A stretch of 34,377 nt of DNA, taken from NCBI RefSeq assembly GCF_004127215.1, contig NZ_QEWJ01000015.1, forward strand, positions 1 through 34,377. Direction: 5' to 3'. The translations under genes were made by a program, and so were the position numbers. Source of the stretch: Streptococcus oralis. GTDB lineage: Bacteria; Bacillota; Bacilli; Lactobacillales; Streptococcaceae. Below are positions 23,009-31,991 of this stretch, one piece after another. Numbering within the stretch: the first letter of the stretch is position 1; the number at the start of each line of letters is the position of its first letter. The notes below the pieces were generated by a model, which had not been told where the DNA came from, made no database searches, and was given only the letters and a program-made list of their open reading frames with translations.

Positions 23009-25669
23009 TTATAGCCAACTTTTAAATTTTTTGATATACATTCGTTTCACTACTGTAACACTGATCATATAGAGAACGATTATCAAGAGCAAAAAAAGGA
23101 AATAAATTGGTTTCAAAGGGATTAAACGAAGGATGCCGGCGATTGAAGAGTAGGGAAGGAAAGTCACAAAACTGGCTGCTAGCAAGGTTGTCCCAAGAAC
23201 AAACCATGACGGACGACTTTGTAAGAAAGGAAGTTTTGCTGAACGAAGCATATGGATGACCATGGTTTGGGACCACATAGATTCAATGAACCAACCTGTC
23301 TGGAACAAAATGATAAAACTAGTTGCCGACTCTGCTCCATGAACATAGGCTTGACCTGTCGCCATTGGAACAATGACAAAATAGAGCAAGATAAAAGTCA
23401 AAATATCAAAGGCAGAAGAAATTGGCCCCATCCAAATCATAAAACGAGTAATGGACTGAGCTTCCCATTTATGAGGATGCTTCAAAAAGTCTTCATCCAC
23501 ATTATCAAATGGCAAGGCGATACAAGAAAGGTCGTAAACTAGGTTTAACACAATCAAGTGAATGGGGGCCATGGGAAGGAAAGGCAAAAAGATACCAGAC
23601 ACCAGTAGGGACAGAATGTTTCCGAAATTAGAGCTGACTGTCATCTTGATATATTTGGTCATGTTGGCATAGACTTTGCGCCCTTCAACCAGACCTTTTT
23701 CAAGCACCATCAAATCTTTATCTAGCAAAATGACATCAGCGGTTTCTTTGGCAATATCTACTGCTGTGTCAACAGAAATCCCCACATCTGCTACTTTCAT
23801 AGAAGGGGCATCATTGATCCCATCCCCCATATAGCCGACACAATGTCCGTTGGATTTGATTTGTAAGATGATTCGTGCTTTTTGATCAGGAGAGAGTTTG
23901 GCAAAGACGGTTACCTTCTCGACTGCTTGGGCCAACTCTTTGTCCGACATAGCATCAATATCAGAACCCAACAAGATTTGATCAACATCTAAACCAACTT
24001 TTTCACATACTGCTTGGGTTACCTTCTCATTATCCCCCGTCAGAATCTTGGTTTGAACACCGTGCTCTAACAAAGCTTGAATAGCAGGTGCTGCTGATGG
24101 TTTTGGTGGGTCTAAGAAGGCAAGATATCCTGTTAGAATCATCTCTTTTTCATCTTCAACAGAGTAAGCAAAACCTTCTTTGAGGCCTGTTTTATAGGCA
24201 ACTCCCAAGACTCGCAAGCCCTGTTGATTGAGTTGGTCTACTTCTTTTAAAATTTCCACTCGGATATCATCCGTCAGAGGGCTAATCTGATCTTGATATT
24301 CCACCTGGGTTGAAATCGCAAGCATTTCCTCTAAGGCACCCTTGGTTACCAAACTAACAACTTCGTTTTCATCCTTGACGATGACACTCATCCGTCTGCG
24401 TTCAAAGTCAAATGGAAGTTCATCGATTTTTTGGAAGCTAGTATCCAAATTTTGTAGAATAGCGTGTTCTTTAGCTTCTTTTTCAGTTCTACTGATAATG
24501 GCACGGTCCATCAAGTTTTTCAATCCCGTTTGAAAATAGGAATTGAGGTAGGCTCGTCTCAACACAGACAAATCCAAATCTCCATGTATATCCAATGGAT
24601 ATTCAAGGACAATTTCGTCTTGGGTAAGGGTTCCTGTTTTATCCGTACACAGGATATCAATAGCACCTAAATCTTGAATGGCATTGAGCTTTTTAATAAC
24701 GACTTTTTCCTTTGCCATGATAATGGAGCCTTTAGCTAGACTGGCCGTGATAATCATGGGAAGCATCTCAGGTGTGAGCCCGACGCCCACACTCAAGGCA
24801 AATACGCCAGCTTCTAACCAATCTCCATCTGTCAAACCGTTGGAAAGAAATACGATGGGGACCATAACTAACATCAAACGAATTAAGAGCCAGGAGATGC
24901 TGTTCATCTCCCGCTCAAAAGAGGTCGGCTCATCATAGGTATTGAGGGTCTGCTCGATTTCTCCCATCATAGTGTCATCACCGACCGCTAGAATCAAAGC
25001 CTTGGCACTTCCTGATATCACGTTAGTTCCCATGAAAGCAAGCGCTTCTGCTTCTAGCAGACTATCAAAATTTGACTGATTCATTTTTGACAAGGCTAGT
25101 TTTTCAACTGAATCACTTTCGCCTGTTAAGCCTGACTGTTGGACAAAGAAATCGCGCGATTCAATCAAAAGGAGGTCTGCTGGAATCATATCCCCTGCAC
25201 TCAACTTGACCATATCTCCAACAACCAAATCTTCAATCGCGACCTCTAAACTCTGGCCTTCACGAATAACCGTAGCTGTATTCACAATCATTTTTGAAAG
25301 GTTGGTCGCAGCTTTGTCGCTCCGTAATTCTTGAACAAAGCGTATGCCACCAGATATTAAAACGAGAACGACGATGATGATAGAGGTTGTCGGATCCTCT
25401 TGTCCAGGTTTCGCCAACCAGACATTGGTCACCATGGAAATCATTGCAATGACCAGCAGGATGATGGTAAATGGATTGATAATAGATTCGTAAATCTTTT
25501 TGAGGATACTGTCTTCTTGACCCTTGGTGATGGTGTTTTCACCATATAGGTCACGATTTTTCTCAACCTGCTCCTCAGTCAAGCCTGTTAGACTTGTCTT
25601 GTAAAAAGATAGAGTTTCTTTTAGAGGTGTGTGAATAGCTGTTGCTAATCTTTCTTTTGTAGTTTTCAT
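23009..25669 (-). CDS. mgtA: Magnesium-translocating P-type ATPase (type IIIB)
   Basis: This 886-aa membrane ATPase has N-terminal TM segments (~65-82 and ~97-112), the actuator TGES (182-185), LTPEMLPMI in the central TM pair and the phosphorylation loop DKTGTLT (D343). The hinge has GDGINDAP, and C-terminal TM segments follow to the end. The order and motifs are those of MgtA/MgtB importers. The upstream leader holds an M-box riboswitch, terminator, leader ORF and alternative hairpins, which strongly supports control by magnesium. AGGAG lies six bases before the ATG. It is a single-gene unit; the sequence after its stop is AT-rich without an obvious terminator. Confidence 0.92.
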   Translation of the reverse strand: MKTTKERLATAIHTPLKETLSFYKTSLTGLTEEQVEKNRDLYGENTITKGQEDSILKKIYESIINPFTIILLVIAMISMVTNVWLAKPGQEDPTTSIIIVVLVLISGGIRFVQELRSDKAATNLSKMIVNTATVIREGQSLEVAIEDLVVGDMVKLSAGDMIPADLLLIESRDFFVQQSGLTGESDSVEKLALSKMNQSNFDSLLEAEALAFMGTNVISGSAKALILAVGDDTMMGEIEQTLNTYDEPTSFEREMNSISWLLIRLMLVMVPIVFLSNGLTDGDWLEAGVFALSVGVGLTPEMLPMIITASLAKGSIIMAKEKVVIKKLNAIQDLGAIDILCTDKTGTLTQDEIVLEYPLDIHGDLDLSVLRRAYLNSYFQTGLKNLMDRAIISRTEKEAKEHAILQNLDTSFQKIDELPFDFERRRMSVIVKDENEVVSLVTKGALEEMLAISTQVEYQDQISPLTDDIRVEILKEVDQLNQQGLRVLGVAYKTGLKEGFAYSVEDEKEMILTGYLAFLDPPKPSAAPAIQALLEHGVQTKILTGDNEKVTQAVCEKVGLDVDQILLGSDIDAMSDKELAQAVEKVTVFAKLSPDQKARIILQIKSNGHCVGYMGDGINDAPSMKVADVGISVDTAVDIAKETADVILLDKDLMVLEKGLVEGRKVYANMTKYIKMTVSSNFGNILSLLVSGIFLPFLPMAPIHLIVLNLVYDLSCIALPFDNVDEDFLKHPHKWEAQSITRFMIWMGPISSAFDILTFILLYFVIVPMATGQAYVHGAESATSFIILFQTGWFIESMWSQTMVIHMLRSAKLPFLQSRPSWFVLGTTLLAASFVTFLPYSSIAGILRLIPLKPIYFLFLLLIIVLYMISVTVVKRMYIKKFKSWL

Positions 25670-25683
25670 TGGTTTCTCCTATC

Positions 25684-25707
25684 TGTATGAATGATGTGTT
25701 TCATACA
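25684..25707 (-). promoter_or_regulatory. Alternative hairpin next to the mgtA ribosome site
   Basis: TGTATGAA (minus strand, 25700-25707) pairs perfectly with TTCATACA (25684-25691), which ends four bases before AGGAG of mgtA. Its 5' arm overlaps the 3' arm of the larger leader hairpin, so only one of the two can form. Confidence 0.55.
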
Positions 25708-25765
25708 CAGAGACCAATCGCTTTATAAGGGCAGAGCGACACAAATCAGCGATTGGCTGTGTATG
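25702..25765 (-). promoter_or_regulatory. Long hairpin covering the mgtA leader ORF
   Basis: On the minus strand CATACACAG-CCAATCGCT (25748-25765) pairs with AGCGATTGG (25714-25722) and, after a three-base bulge, CTGTGTATG (25702-25710). This gives 18 base pairs around a 25-nt loop. No T tract follows, so it is not an ordinary terminator. It overlaps codons ~10 onward of the leader ORF. Confidence 0.7.
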
Positions 25766-25794
25766 TGCGGTTCTGGGTGATCGTCAATTTGCAT
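25723..25794 (-). CDS. 23-codon leader peptide upstream of mgtA (MgtL-like)
   Basis: An AAAGGAGA ribosome site lies six bases before an ATG at 25794. The frame of 23 codons starts MQIDDHPEPHIH and ends at TAA inside the loop of a long hairpin. The early acidic and proline residues (D4 D5, P7 E8 P9) recall MgtL of enterobacteria, where such residues destabilise ribosomes at low magnesium and so raise mgtA expression. No homology to MgtL is claimed; the analogy is inferred from position, ribosome site and composition. Confidence 0.5.
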   Translation of the reverse strand: MQIDDHPEPHIHSQSLICVALPL

Positions 25795-25825
25795 CGTCTG
25801 TCTCCTTTCCCTGTTCTAAAACAGT

Positions 25826-25858
25826 AGAAAATCCTGCCATAAAATGGCAGGATTAAAA
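25826..25858 (-). terminator. Intrinsic terminator of the M-box riboswitch
   Basis: On the minus strand ATCCTGCCAT (25844-25853) pairs perfectly with ATGGCAGGAT (25831-25840) around a three-base loop, followed by TTTTC. It lies ~20 nt after the aptamer, the place expected for the expression platform. Confidence 0.8.
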
Positions 25859-25873
25859 AACTAATTATCTGTT

Positions 25874-26019
25874 TTTTCGTTCAAGCTTTAACTCCATAGG
25901 GCAATGAAATGAGCTTAGTCTTGGCCTTCGCGACCAGGACTGTTGACCAACGAGTAGTGTCTCCACTGCTTTGCGGTAGTCATCCGTATCCCTATGGTAG
26001 CCTCACCTACCGTTTTCGT
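25874..26019 (-). ncRNA. M-box (ykoK) magnesium riboswitch
   Basis: The minus-strand leader contains GTAGGTGAGGCTACCATAGG, GGATACGGATGACTACCGC, TTGGTCAACAG and a closing GTTAAAGCTTGAACG. These are the conserved blocks of the M-box in the right order, as in the Bacillus ykoK leader (remembered). The class binds Mg2+ and favours the terminator when magnesium is plentiful. It lies directly upstream of mgtA and after a strong promoter. The exact ends of P1 are uncertain. Confidence 0.85.
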
Positions 26020-26024
26020 CTATC

Positions 26025-26053
26025 AGTATAAACCTTTAAAATATAAAAGTCAA
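26025..26053 (-). promoter_or_regulatory. Promoter of the mgtA leader
   Basis: TTGACT (26048-26053) and TATACT (26025-26030) are spaced by exactly 17 bp, just upstream of the M-box and just after the pepP stop codon. Confidence 0.75.
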
Positions 26054-26069
26054 TGATTTATCTCATTTT

Positions 26070-27134
26070 TTAGATAACAATCAATTCTTTTGGAGCAAGT
26101 GTCAATAACTCACAACCGTTATCTGTAATCAGGATATCATCTTCAATACGAACCCCGTATTTACCTTCAATATAGATACCCGGTTCATCAGTCAAGACCA
26201 TACCAGATTTAATGACTTCTTTGGAAGTTTGGCTAAAGTAGGGTTCCTCATGGATATCAAGTCCGATACCGTGCCCGATACCATGGGTAAAGTAGTCGCC
26301 ATAGCCTGCTTCTACGATAATATCACGAGGAATTTTGTCAAAGTCGCGGAAACCTAGCCCCGCCTTAGCCTGGTCAATCAGGGCTTGATTGCTGCGCAGG
26401 ACAATATCATAAATCTCCCGCTCTTCATCTGTCACCTGCCCCACATGAACAGTCCGCGTCATATCGCTGACATAGTGGTTGTAGTAGCAACCAAAGTCCA
26501 TGGTCAGGGTTTCACCCTTTTGGATGACCTTGTCACTAGCCACGCCATGTGGCATAGCAGAGCGGTAACCCGAAGCGATGATAAAGTCAAAGGAAGCTCC
26601 TGAAGCACCTAGCTGGCGCATACGGGCATCTAAAAAGTTCATGACAGCCTGCTCTGTCGTCTGACCAGGCTTAATAAAGTCCAGCACGTCTAGGAAGGCT
26701 TGGTCAGAAATCTGGCAAGCCTTGCGAATAGTCGCGATTTCTTGCTCATCCTTGATCATGCGCAGATTTTCGATAAAGCCTGTCATCGGAACCAACTCAT
26801 GACCAGCAAACACACTTTCCAGCATCTTGAAGTAAGCATAGGAAATTTCATCGTCAAAACCGATTTTTTGGAGATTATCGTCCGCTATAATTTTAGCAAT
26901 CTCACCAACTGCATCACGCGTTTCAACAATATCAAATCCTTGAACTACGCCCTTGGCAATCAAGGTATAACGAGAATCCGTCAGAAAAATCCGACGCGAC
27001 TTGCTGATAAAAACTGTCGCTTCTGTTCCACTGAAACCAGTCAGATAGTAAATATTCTTCAGATTAGTTACTAAGACAGCATCACACTCTGTCTGTTTTA
27101 AAGCTACTTCAAATTTTTCAACTCTTGATAACAT
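26070..27134 (-). CDS. pepP: Xaa-Pro aminopeptidase (M24B)
   Basis: This 354-aa pita-bread metallopeptidase removes the first residue from peptides with proline in position two. The N-terminal creatinase-like domain spans ~1-125. The C-terminal domain has all five metal ligands: D213 (TMDFG), D224 (SDMTRT), H288 (GIGHGIG), E317 (TDEPGIY) and E331 (VRIEDD). GGAGG precedes the ATG, and an extended -10 (TTTGCTATAAT) lies at 27163-27173. In a peptide-dependent organism it serves nutrient peptide turnover. Confidence 0.93.
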   Translation of the reverse strand: MLSRVEKFEVALKQTECDAVLVTNLKNIYYLTGFSGTEATVFISKSRRIFLTDSRYTLIAKGVVQGFDIVETRDAVGEIAKIIADDNLQKIGFDDEISYAYFKMLESVFAGHELVPMTGFIENLRMIKDEQEIATIRKACQISDQAFLDVLDFIKPGQTTEQAVMNFLDARMRQLGASGASFDFIIASGYRSAMPHGVASDKVIQKGETLTMDFGCYYNHYVSDMTRTVHVGQVTDEEREIYDIVLRSNQALIDQAKAGLGFRDFDKIPRDIIVEAGYGDYFTHGIGHGIGLDIHEEPYFSQTSKEVIKSGMVLTDEPGIYIEGKYGVRIEDDILITDNGCELLTLAPKELIVI

Positions 27135-27162
27135 GAGAGAACCTCCGTAAATGATTTAATTT

Positions 27163-27173
27163 ATTATAGCAAA
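27163..27173 (-). promoter_or_regulatory. Extended -10 promoter of pepP
   Basis: TTTGCTATAAT on the minus strand fits TnTGnTATAAT; the -35 region is weak. Confidence 0.6.
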
Positions 27174-27219
27174 AAAATATCGAAAATAATACAATCTATA
27201 TAGTTAGGATTAGATAAAA

Positions 27220-27248
27220 TTGACTTTTGAAAGCGCTTAATGTATAAT
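27220..27248 (+). promoter_or_regulatory. Promoter of the nucleotidyltransferase with a cre-like spacer
   Basis: TTGACT (27220-27225) and a perfect TATAAT (27243-27248) are 17 bp apart. The spacer contains TTGAAAGCGCTTAAT (27227-27241), which matches the CcpA cre consensus at 13 of 15 positions, placed where binding would block RNA polymerase. Confidence 0.65.
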
Positions 27249-27280
27249 TTTTGTTAACCAAGAAAGAATGAGGTAACGAT

Positions 27281-28036
27281 ATGAATAAAACTGAATTACT
27301 GTTACAAAGACTAGATGAGATTGGTCAGTCTCTAAAAGATTCGAAACAAGCACTAGCTTTGCTGGCACTTGGTTCTTGCGGAACAGAAAGAGAACGATTG
27401 GATCAGTACTCAGATTTAGACTTCTTTGTTATTGTAAAAGATGGCTACAAGCAGACCTATATCCAAGACCTAACCTGGTTAAGTAAGCTCGAACCAATTG
27501 CGTTTCACTACCAAAATACAGTGGACGGACATAAAGTTCTATTTGAAGATGATGTTTTTTGTGAATTTGCTGTCTTTGAAGCTCATGAACTAGTAAACAT
27601 TCCCTTCTCTGAAGGCAAGATTATCTGGAAGGAGATCGGTTTTGATGAAACAATCTGTCAGCCACAAAGACTGCCATCAAAAGAAAACAGAGACCGTGAA
27701 TGGCTGTTGGGAGAAATTTCATGTAATCTATATTTAGGGCTAGGTCGCTATCAGCGAGGCGAAAAATTAGCTGCTTATGATTTGATCCAAAACAGATCCG
27801 TCAAGCTTTGGACTGAACTAATCAGTTTGGAAACAACTTCTAAATCTAATTTTATAGATATCTTTAATACCAACAGACGATTTGAAGAAGGTTATCCAAA
27901 GGAAGCCAAGCAATTGCCTCACTTTTTGCAAGGTTACGAACGCATTTCTGAGTCTGCTCAAGCACTCCTAGAATATCTGGATAAATACTATTCTCTTAAC
28001 CCATTTATAAAAGAAAAAATTCGTAATTTATTATAA
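27281..28036 (+). CDS. Nucleotidyltransferase-domain protein
   Basis: The 251-aa protein has a pol-beta-type nucleotidyltransferase site: G31-S32 in ALGSCGTERERLDQ and the metal-binding pair D45-x-D47 in YSDLDFFV. The rest is mostly helical, with the LGEISCNLYLGLGRYQRGEK region typical of aminoglycoside-adenylyltransferase-like proteins. It could modify a small molecule, but no drug specificity can be inferred. It stands alone, divergent from pepP and convergent with uvrA, with a strong promoter and a shared terminator. Confidence 0.78.
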   Translation: MNKTELLLQRLDEIGQSLKDSKQALALLALGSCGTERERLDQYSDLDFFVIVKDGYKQTYIQDLTWLSKLEPIAFHYQNTVDGHKVLFEDDVFCEFAVFEAHELVNIPFSEGKIIWKEIGFDETICQPQRLPSKENRDREWLLGEISCNLYLGLGRYQRGEKLAAYDLIQNRSVKLWTELISLETTSKSNFIDIFNTNRRFEEGYPKEAKQLPHFLQGYERISESAQALLEYLDKYYSLNPFIKEKIRNLL

Positions 28037-28068
28037 AAAAGACTCTGCCTAAAAAAGCAGAGCCTTTT
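28035..28068. terminator. Bidirectional terminator between nucleotidyltransferase and uvrA
   Basis: CTCTGC (28043-28048) pairs with GCAGAG (28057-28062). TTTT follows on the plus strand and TTTTTTATAA on the minus strand, so it can serve both converging genes. Confidence 0.8.
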
Positions 28069-28073
28069 AAATC

Positions 28074-30899
28074 TTATTTTAACTTTCCTTTTAGATACTG
28101 GCCAGTATAGCTAGCAGAGTTTGTAGCAACTTCCTCTGGTGTACCAGTAGCAATAATCGTACCACCACCGACACCACCCTCAGGTCCCAAGTCGATGATA
28201 TGGTCTGCAGTCTTGATAACATCTAGATTGTGCTCAATGACAAGTACTGTATTGCCATCGTCTACAAAGCGAGCCAAGACCTTGAGCAAGCGAGCGATAT
28301 CCTCCGTATGAAGTCCTGTCGTCGGCTCATCCAGAATATAGAATGACTTACCTGTTGAGCGTTTGTGGAGTTCACTAGCCAACTTCATACGCTGGGCTTC
28401 TCCCCCTGACAGGGTCGTAGCTGGTTGTCCTAGCGTTACATAGCCCAACCCCACATCCTTGATGGTCTGGAGTTTGCGTTGAATCTTAGGAATGTGTTGG
28501 AAGAATTCCACTGCATCGTTAACGGTCATGTCCAAGACTTGCGAGATATTCTTTTCCTTATAGTGAACTTCTAGGGTTTCACTGTTGTAGCGGGTTCCGT
28601 GGCAGACTTCACAAGCCACGTATACATCTGGCAAGAAGTGCATCTCAATCTTGATAATCCCGTCACCTGAGCAGGCTTCACAGCGACCACCCTTGACGTT
28701 GAAACTAAAACGGCCCTTTTTATAGCCTCGAATCTTAGCTTCATTTGTCTGGGCAAAGAGGTCACGGATGTCATCAAAGACACCTGTATAGGTAGCCGGA
28801 TTGGACCTCGGTGTTCGTCCGATTGGGCTCTGGTCAATATCAATCAGACGATCCACATGCTCAATCCCTGTAATCGTTTTAAACTTACCAGGTTTGTCTG
28901 AATTGCGGTTAAGTTTTTGAGCGATTGCTTTTTTGAGGATGCTGTTGATTAAGGTCGATTTCCCTGAACCTGACACCCCCGTCACTGCGATGAATTTCCC
29001 TAGTGGGAAGCGAGCAGTGATATTTTGCAAATTGTTCTCACGCGCTCCTGTCACCTCGATAAAGCGGCCATTTCCTACACGGCGCTCAGCCGGTACTGGA
29101 ATGGCGCGTTTGCCTGACAAGTACTGACCTGTGATGGACTTGCTGTTGCGAGACACCTGCTTGGGTGTCCCTGCAGCGACGATTTCTCCACCAAAGACAC
29201 CGGCACCGGGACCAACGTCAATCAGATAATCCGCCTCGCGCATGGTATCTTCGTCGTGTTCCACCACGATGAGAGTATTGCCCAAGTCACGCATCTTTTT
29301 CAGACTGGCAATGAGACGGTCATTGTCCCTTTGGTGAAGACCAATCGATGGTTCGTCCAAAATATAGAGGACTCCTGAGAGGTTGGAACCAATCTGGGTA
29401 GCCAAGCGAATACGCTGACTCTCCCCACCCGAAAGGGTTCCTGCTGAACGAGATAGGGTCAGATAGTTGAGACCCACGTTATTAAGGAAAGTCAAACGAT
29501 CCTTGATTTCCTTGAGAATGGGACGGGCGATGATGGCTTCATTTTCAGACAAGGTCAGCTGACTCACCAACTCCAAATGGTCTGCGATAGACAGGTCTGA
29601 GATTTCACCGATATGTGGCCCTTTCTCGCCACCCACACGGACAGACAAGGCCTGGTCATTGAGACGGTAGCCATGGCAAGTTCCGCAGGTCAACTCATTC
29701 ATGTAGAGACGCATCTGGGTGCGCGTGTAGTCACTGTTAGTCTCATGGTAACGACGTTTGATATTATTGACAACTCCCTCAAAAGGAATGTCAATATCCC
29801 GTACACCGCCAAATTCATTTTCATAGTGGAAATGAAATTCTTTGCCATCCGAGCCGTAGAGAATCAAGTTCTTATCTTCTTCTGACAAGTCCTCAAAGGG
29901 CTTATCCATATCCACTCCAAAGGCTGTCATGGCTTGTTCTAGCATGTTAGGATAGTAGTTAGATGAGATAGGATTCCAAGGCGCAAGTGCACCTTCACGA
30001 AGTGTCTTGCTGGTATCTGGCACCACTAAGTCGATATCCACCTCCAACTTGATGCCCAAACCATCACACTCGCTACATGATCCAAAAGGCGCATTGAAGG
30101 AGAAGAGACGAGGCTCTAACTCTGGTACGGTAAAACCACAAACTGGACAGGCATAGTGCTCAGAGAAGAGCAACTCAGAATCGTCCATGGTGTCGATAAT
30201 CACATAGCCTTCTGCGATACGAAGGGCAGCCTCGATTGAGTCGAAGAGACGGCTACGAATGCCCTCCTTGATGACGATACGGTCGACCACAACATCGATA
30301 TTATGTTGCTTGCTCTTAGACAACTCTGGCACTTCGGTTACATCATAGACCTCCCCGTCCACACGGACACGAACATAGCCATCTTTCTGAATCTTTTCAA
30401 TGACACTCTTGTGTTGACCTTTTTTCTTGCGGATGACAGGGGCCAAAATCTGCAAACGTTGGCGTTCTGGCAATTCTAAGACCTTATCAACGATTTGCTC
30501 AACAGAAGAAGCCTTGATAGCCCCGTGTCCATTGATACAGTAAGGTGTCCCCACACGTGCGTAGAGGAGGCGCAGATAGTCATTGATCTCAGTCGTAGTT
30601 CCCACCGTCGAGCGAGGGTTTTTGCTAGTCGTTTTTTGGTCGATGGAAATAGCTGGGCTGAGACCGTCAATGGCATCTACATCTGGTTTTTCCATGTTAC
30701 CCAAGAACTGACGAGCGTAGGCTGACAAGCTCTCTACATAACGACGCTGCCCCTCCGCATAAAGGGTATCAAAAGCTAGACTGGATTTCCCAGAACCTGA
30801 TAAGCCCGTTACGACGACCAGCTTGTCTCGCGGAATCTCCACATCAATATTTTTTAGGTTATGGGCACGCGCCCCATGAATCACAATTTTATCTTGCAT
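28074..30899 (-). CDS. uvrA: Excinuclease ABC subunit A
   Basis: This 941-aa damage-recognition ATPase of nucleotide excision repair has a first Walker A GLSGSGKS (~32-39) and a second GVSGSGKST (~630). Zinc-binding CPVC/CSEC and CEAC/CEVC pairs and two LSGGE signatures are present. The frame extends 11 codons upstream, but [18 protein letters not shown] is the family N-terminus, so ATG 30899 is chosen. No strong ribosome site precedes it. It is divergent from corA. Confidence 0.95.
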   Translation of the reverse strand: MQDKIVIHGARAHNLKNIDVEIPRDKLVVVTGLSGSGKSSLAFDTLYAEGQRRYVESLSAYARQFLGNMEKPDVDAIDGLSPAISIDQKTTSKNPRSTVGTTTEINDYLRLLYARVGTPYCINGHGAIKASSVEQIVDKVLELPERQRLQILAPVIRKKKGQHKSVIEKIQKDGYVRVRVDGEVYDVTEVPELSKSKQHNIDVVVDRIVIKEGIRSRLFDSIEAALRIAEGYVIIDTMDDSELLFSEHYACPVCGFTVPELEPRLFSFNAPFGSCSECDGLGIKLEVDIDLVVPDTSKTLREGALAPWNPISSNYYPNMLEQAMTAFGVDMDKPFEDLSEEDKNLILYGSDGKEFHFHYENEFGGVRDIDIPFEGVVNNIKRRYHETNSDYTRTQMRLYMNELTCGTCHGYRLNDQALSVRVGGEKGPHIGEISDLSIADHLELVSQLTLSENEAIIARPILKEIKDRLTFLNNVGLNYLTLSRSAGTLSGGESQRIRLATQIGSNLSGVLYILDEPSIGLHQRDNDRLIASLKKMRDLGNTLIVVEHDEDTMREADYLIDVGPGAGVFGGEIVAAGTPKQVSRNSKSITGQYLSGKRAIPVPAERRVGNGRFIEVTGARENNLQNITARFPLGKFIAVTGVSGSGKSTLINSILKKAIAQKLNRNSDKPGKFKTITGIEHVDRLIDIDQSPIGRTPRSNPATYTGVFDDIRDLFAQTNEAKIRGYKKGRFSFNVKGGRCEACSGDGIIKIEMHFLPDVYVACEVCHGTRYNSETLEVHYKEKNISQVLDMTVNDAVEFFQHIPKIQRKLQTIKDVGLGYVTLGQPATTLSGGEAQRMKLASELHKRSTGKSFYILDEPTTGLHTEDIARLLKVLARFVDDGNTVLVIEHNLDVIKTADHIIDLGPEGGVGGGTIIATGTPEEVATNSASYTGQYLKGKLK

Positions 30900-30930
30900 C
30901 TTTGTTCTTTCTAGTCCATTATTGCTTTCC

Positions 30931-30941
30931 ATTATACCAAA
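30931..30941 (-). promoter_or_regulatory. Extended -10 promoter of uvrA
   Basis: TTTGGTATAAT on the minus strand fits TnTGnTATAAT, ~32 nt before the uvrA ATG. The -35 is weak. Confidence 0.6.
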
Positions 30942-30980
30942 AAATGTGAAATTCTATTACCCAAAAATCTGTTTTTATAG

Positions 30981-30986
30981 TATAAT
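30981..30986 (+). promoter_or_regulatory. -10 box of corA
   Basis: A perfect TATAAT lies ~50 nt before the corA ATG on the plus strand; no good -35 is visible. It is back to back with the uvrA promoter. Confidence 0.5.
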
Positions 30987-31035
30987 AGTACGGTGCAAAA
31001 AACCAAACACTGAATAGTAGGAAAGGATAGGGTAT

Positions 31036-31980
31036 ATGAAACAAGTTTTTCTCTCTACAACAACTGAATTTAAAGAGATCGACACGCTTGAACCGGGTAC
31101 TTGGATCAACCTCGTCAATCCTACACAAAATGAATCACTGGAAATCGCCAACGCCTTTGATATTGACATTGCCGACCTCCGAGCACCGCTCGATGCGGAA
31201 GAAATGTCCCGTATCACCATTGAAGATGAGTATACTTTGATCATCGTGGACGTTCCTATCACAGAGGAAAGAAACAATCGTACCTACTACGTAACGATTC
31301 CGCTAGGGATTATCATCACAGAGGAAACCATTATCACTACTTGCTTGGAATCCCTCCCTGTTCTCGATGTCTTTATCAACCGTAGACTGCGCAACTTCTA
31401 CACCTTTATGCGTTCACGTTTTATCTTCCAGATTCTCTACCGCAACGCTGAACTTTACCTGACAGCCCTCCGTTCGATTGACCGTAAGAGTGACCAGATC
31501 GAAAGTCAACTTCACAAATCTACTCGAAACGAAGAGTTGATCGAACTCATGGAATTGGAAAAGACCATCGTCTATTTCAAGGCCTCGCTTAAGACAAATG
31601 AGCGCGTGATTAAGAAATTGACCAGCGCAACCAGCAATATCAAAAAATACTTAGAGGACGAAGACCTACTTGAGGACACCCTGATTGAAACCCAACAGGC
31701 CATTGAGATGGCAGATATTTATGGAAACGTCCTTCACTCTATGACAGAGACCTTTGCCTCCATCATTTCTAACAACCAGAACAACATCATGAAGACCCTG
31801 GCTCTCGTGACCATCGTCATGTCTATCCCAACCATGATTTTCTCAGCCTACGGAATGAACTTTAAAGATAATGAAATCCCTCTAAACGGTGAGCCTCACG
31901 CCTTCTGGTTAATCGTCTTTATCGCCTTTGCTATGAGTGTTTCACTCACTCTCTATCTCATCCATAAAAAATGGTTCTAA
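31036..31980 (+). CDS. corA: CorA family Mg2+/Co2+ transporter
   Basis: The 314-aa protein has a large cytosolic domain (~1-250) with a long helical willow segment. Two C-terminal TM helices follow, the first ending in the family signature YGMNF (~274-278), which forms the pore mouth. It forms a pentameric channel for divalent cations. AAAGG precedes the ATG. The DUF1129 gene follows by 11 nt, so the two are probably co-transcribed. With mgtA it is the second magnesium transporter in this window. Confidence 0.92.
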   Translation: MKQVFLSTTTEFKEIDTLEPGTWINLVNPTQNESLEIANAFDIDIADLRAPLDAEEMSRITIEDEYTLIIVDVPITEERNNRTYYVTIPLGIIITEETIITTCLESLPVLDVFINRRLRNFYTFMRSRFIFQILYRNAELYLTALRSIDRKSDQIESQLHKSTRNEELIELMELEKTIVYFKASLKTNERVIKKLTSATSNIKKYLEDEDLLEDTLIETQQAIEMADIYGNVLHSMTETFASIISNNQNNIMKTLALVTIVMSIPTMIFSAYGMNFKDNEIPLNGEPHAFWLIVFIAFAMSVSLTLYLIHKKWF

Positions 31981-31991
31981 GAGGAATCCCT

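Noticed and set aside
25702-25765. Long mgtA-leader hairpin as a rho-independent terminator
   Set aside because: No T tract follows the 3' arm; it fits better as a translational or mRNA-structure switch.
25874-26019. yybP-ykoY manganese riboswitch instead of M-box
   Set aside because: The conserved blocks GTAGGTGAGGC, GGTCAACAG and AAAGCT fit the M-box; the yybP-ykoY core was not seen.
30900-30932. 11-codon upstream extension of UvrA
   Set aside because: It overlaps the uvrA -10 box, and the family N-terminus starts at MQDKIVIHG.
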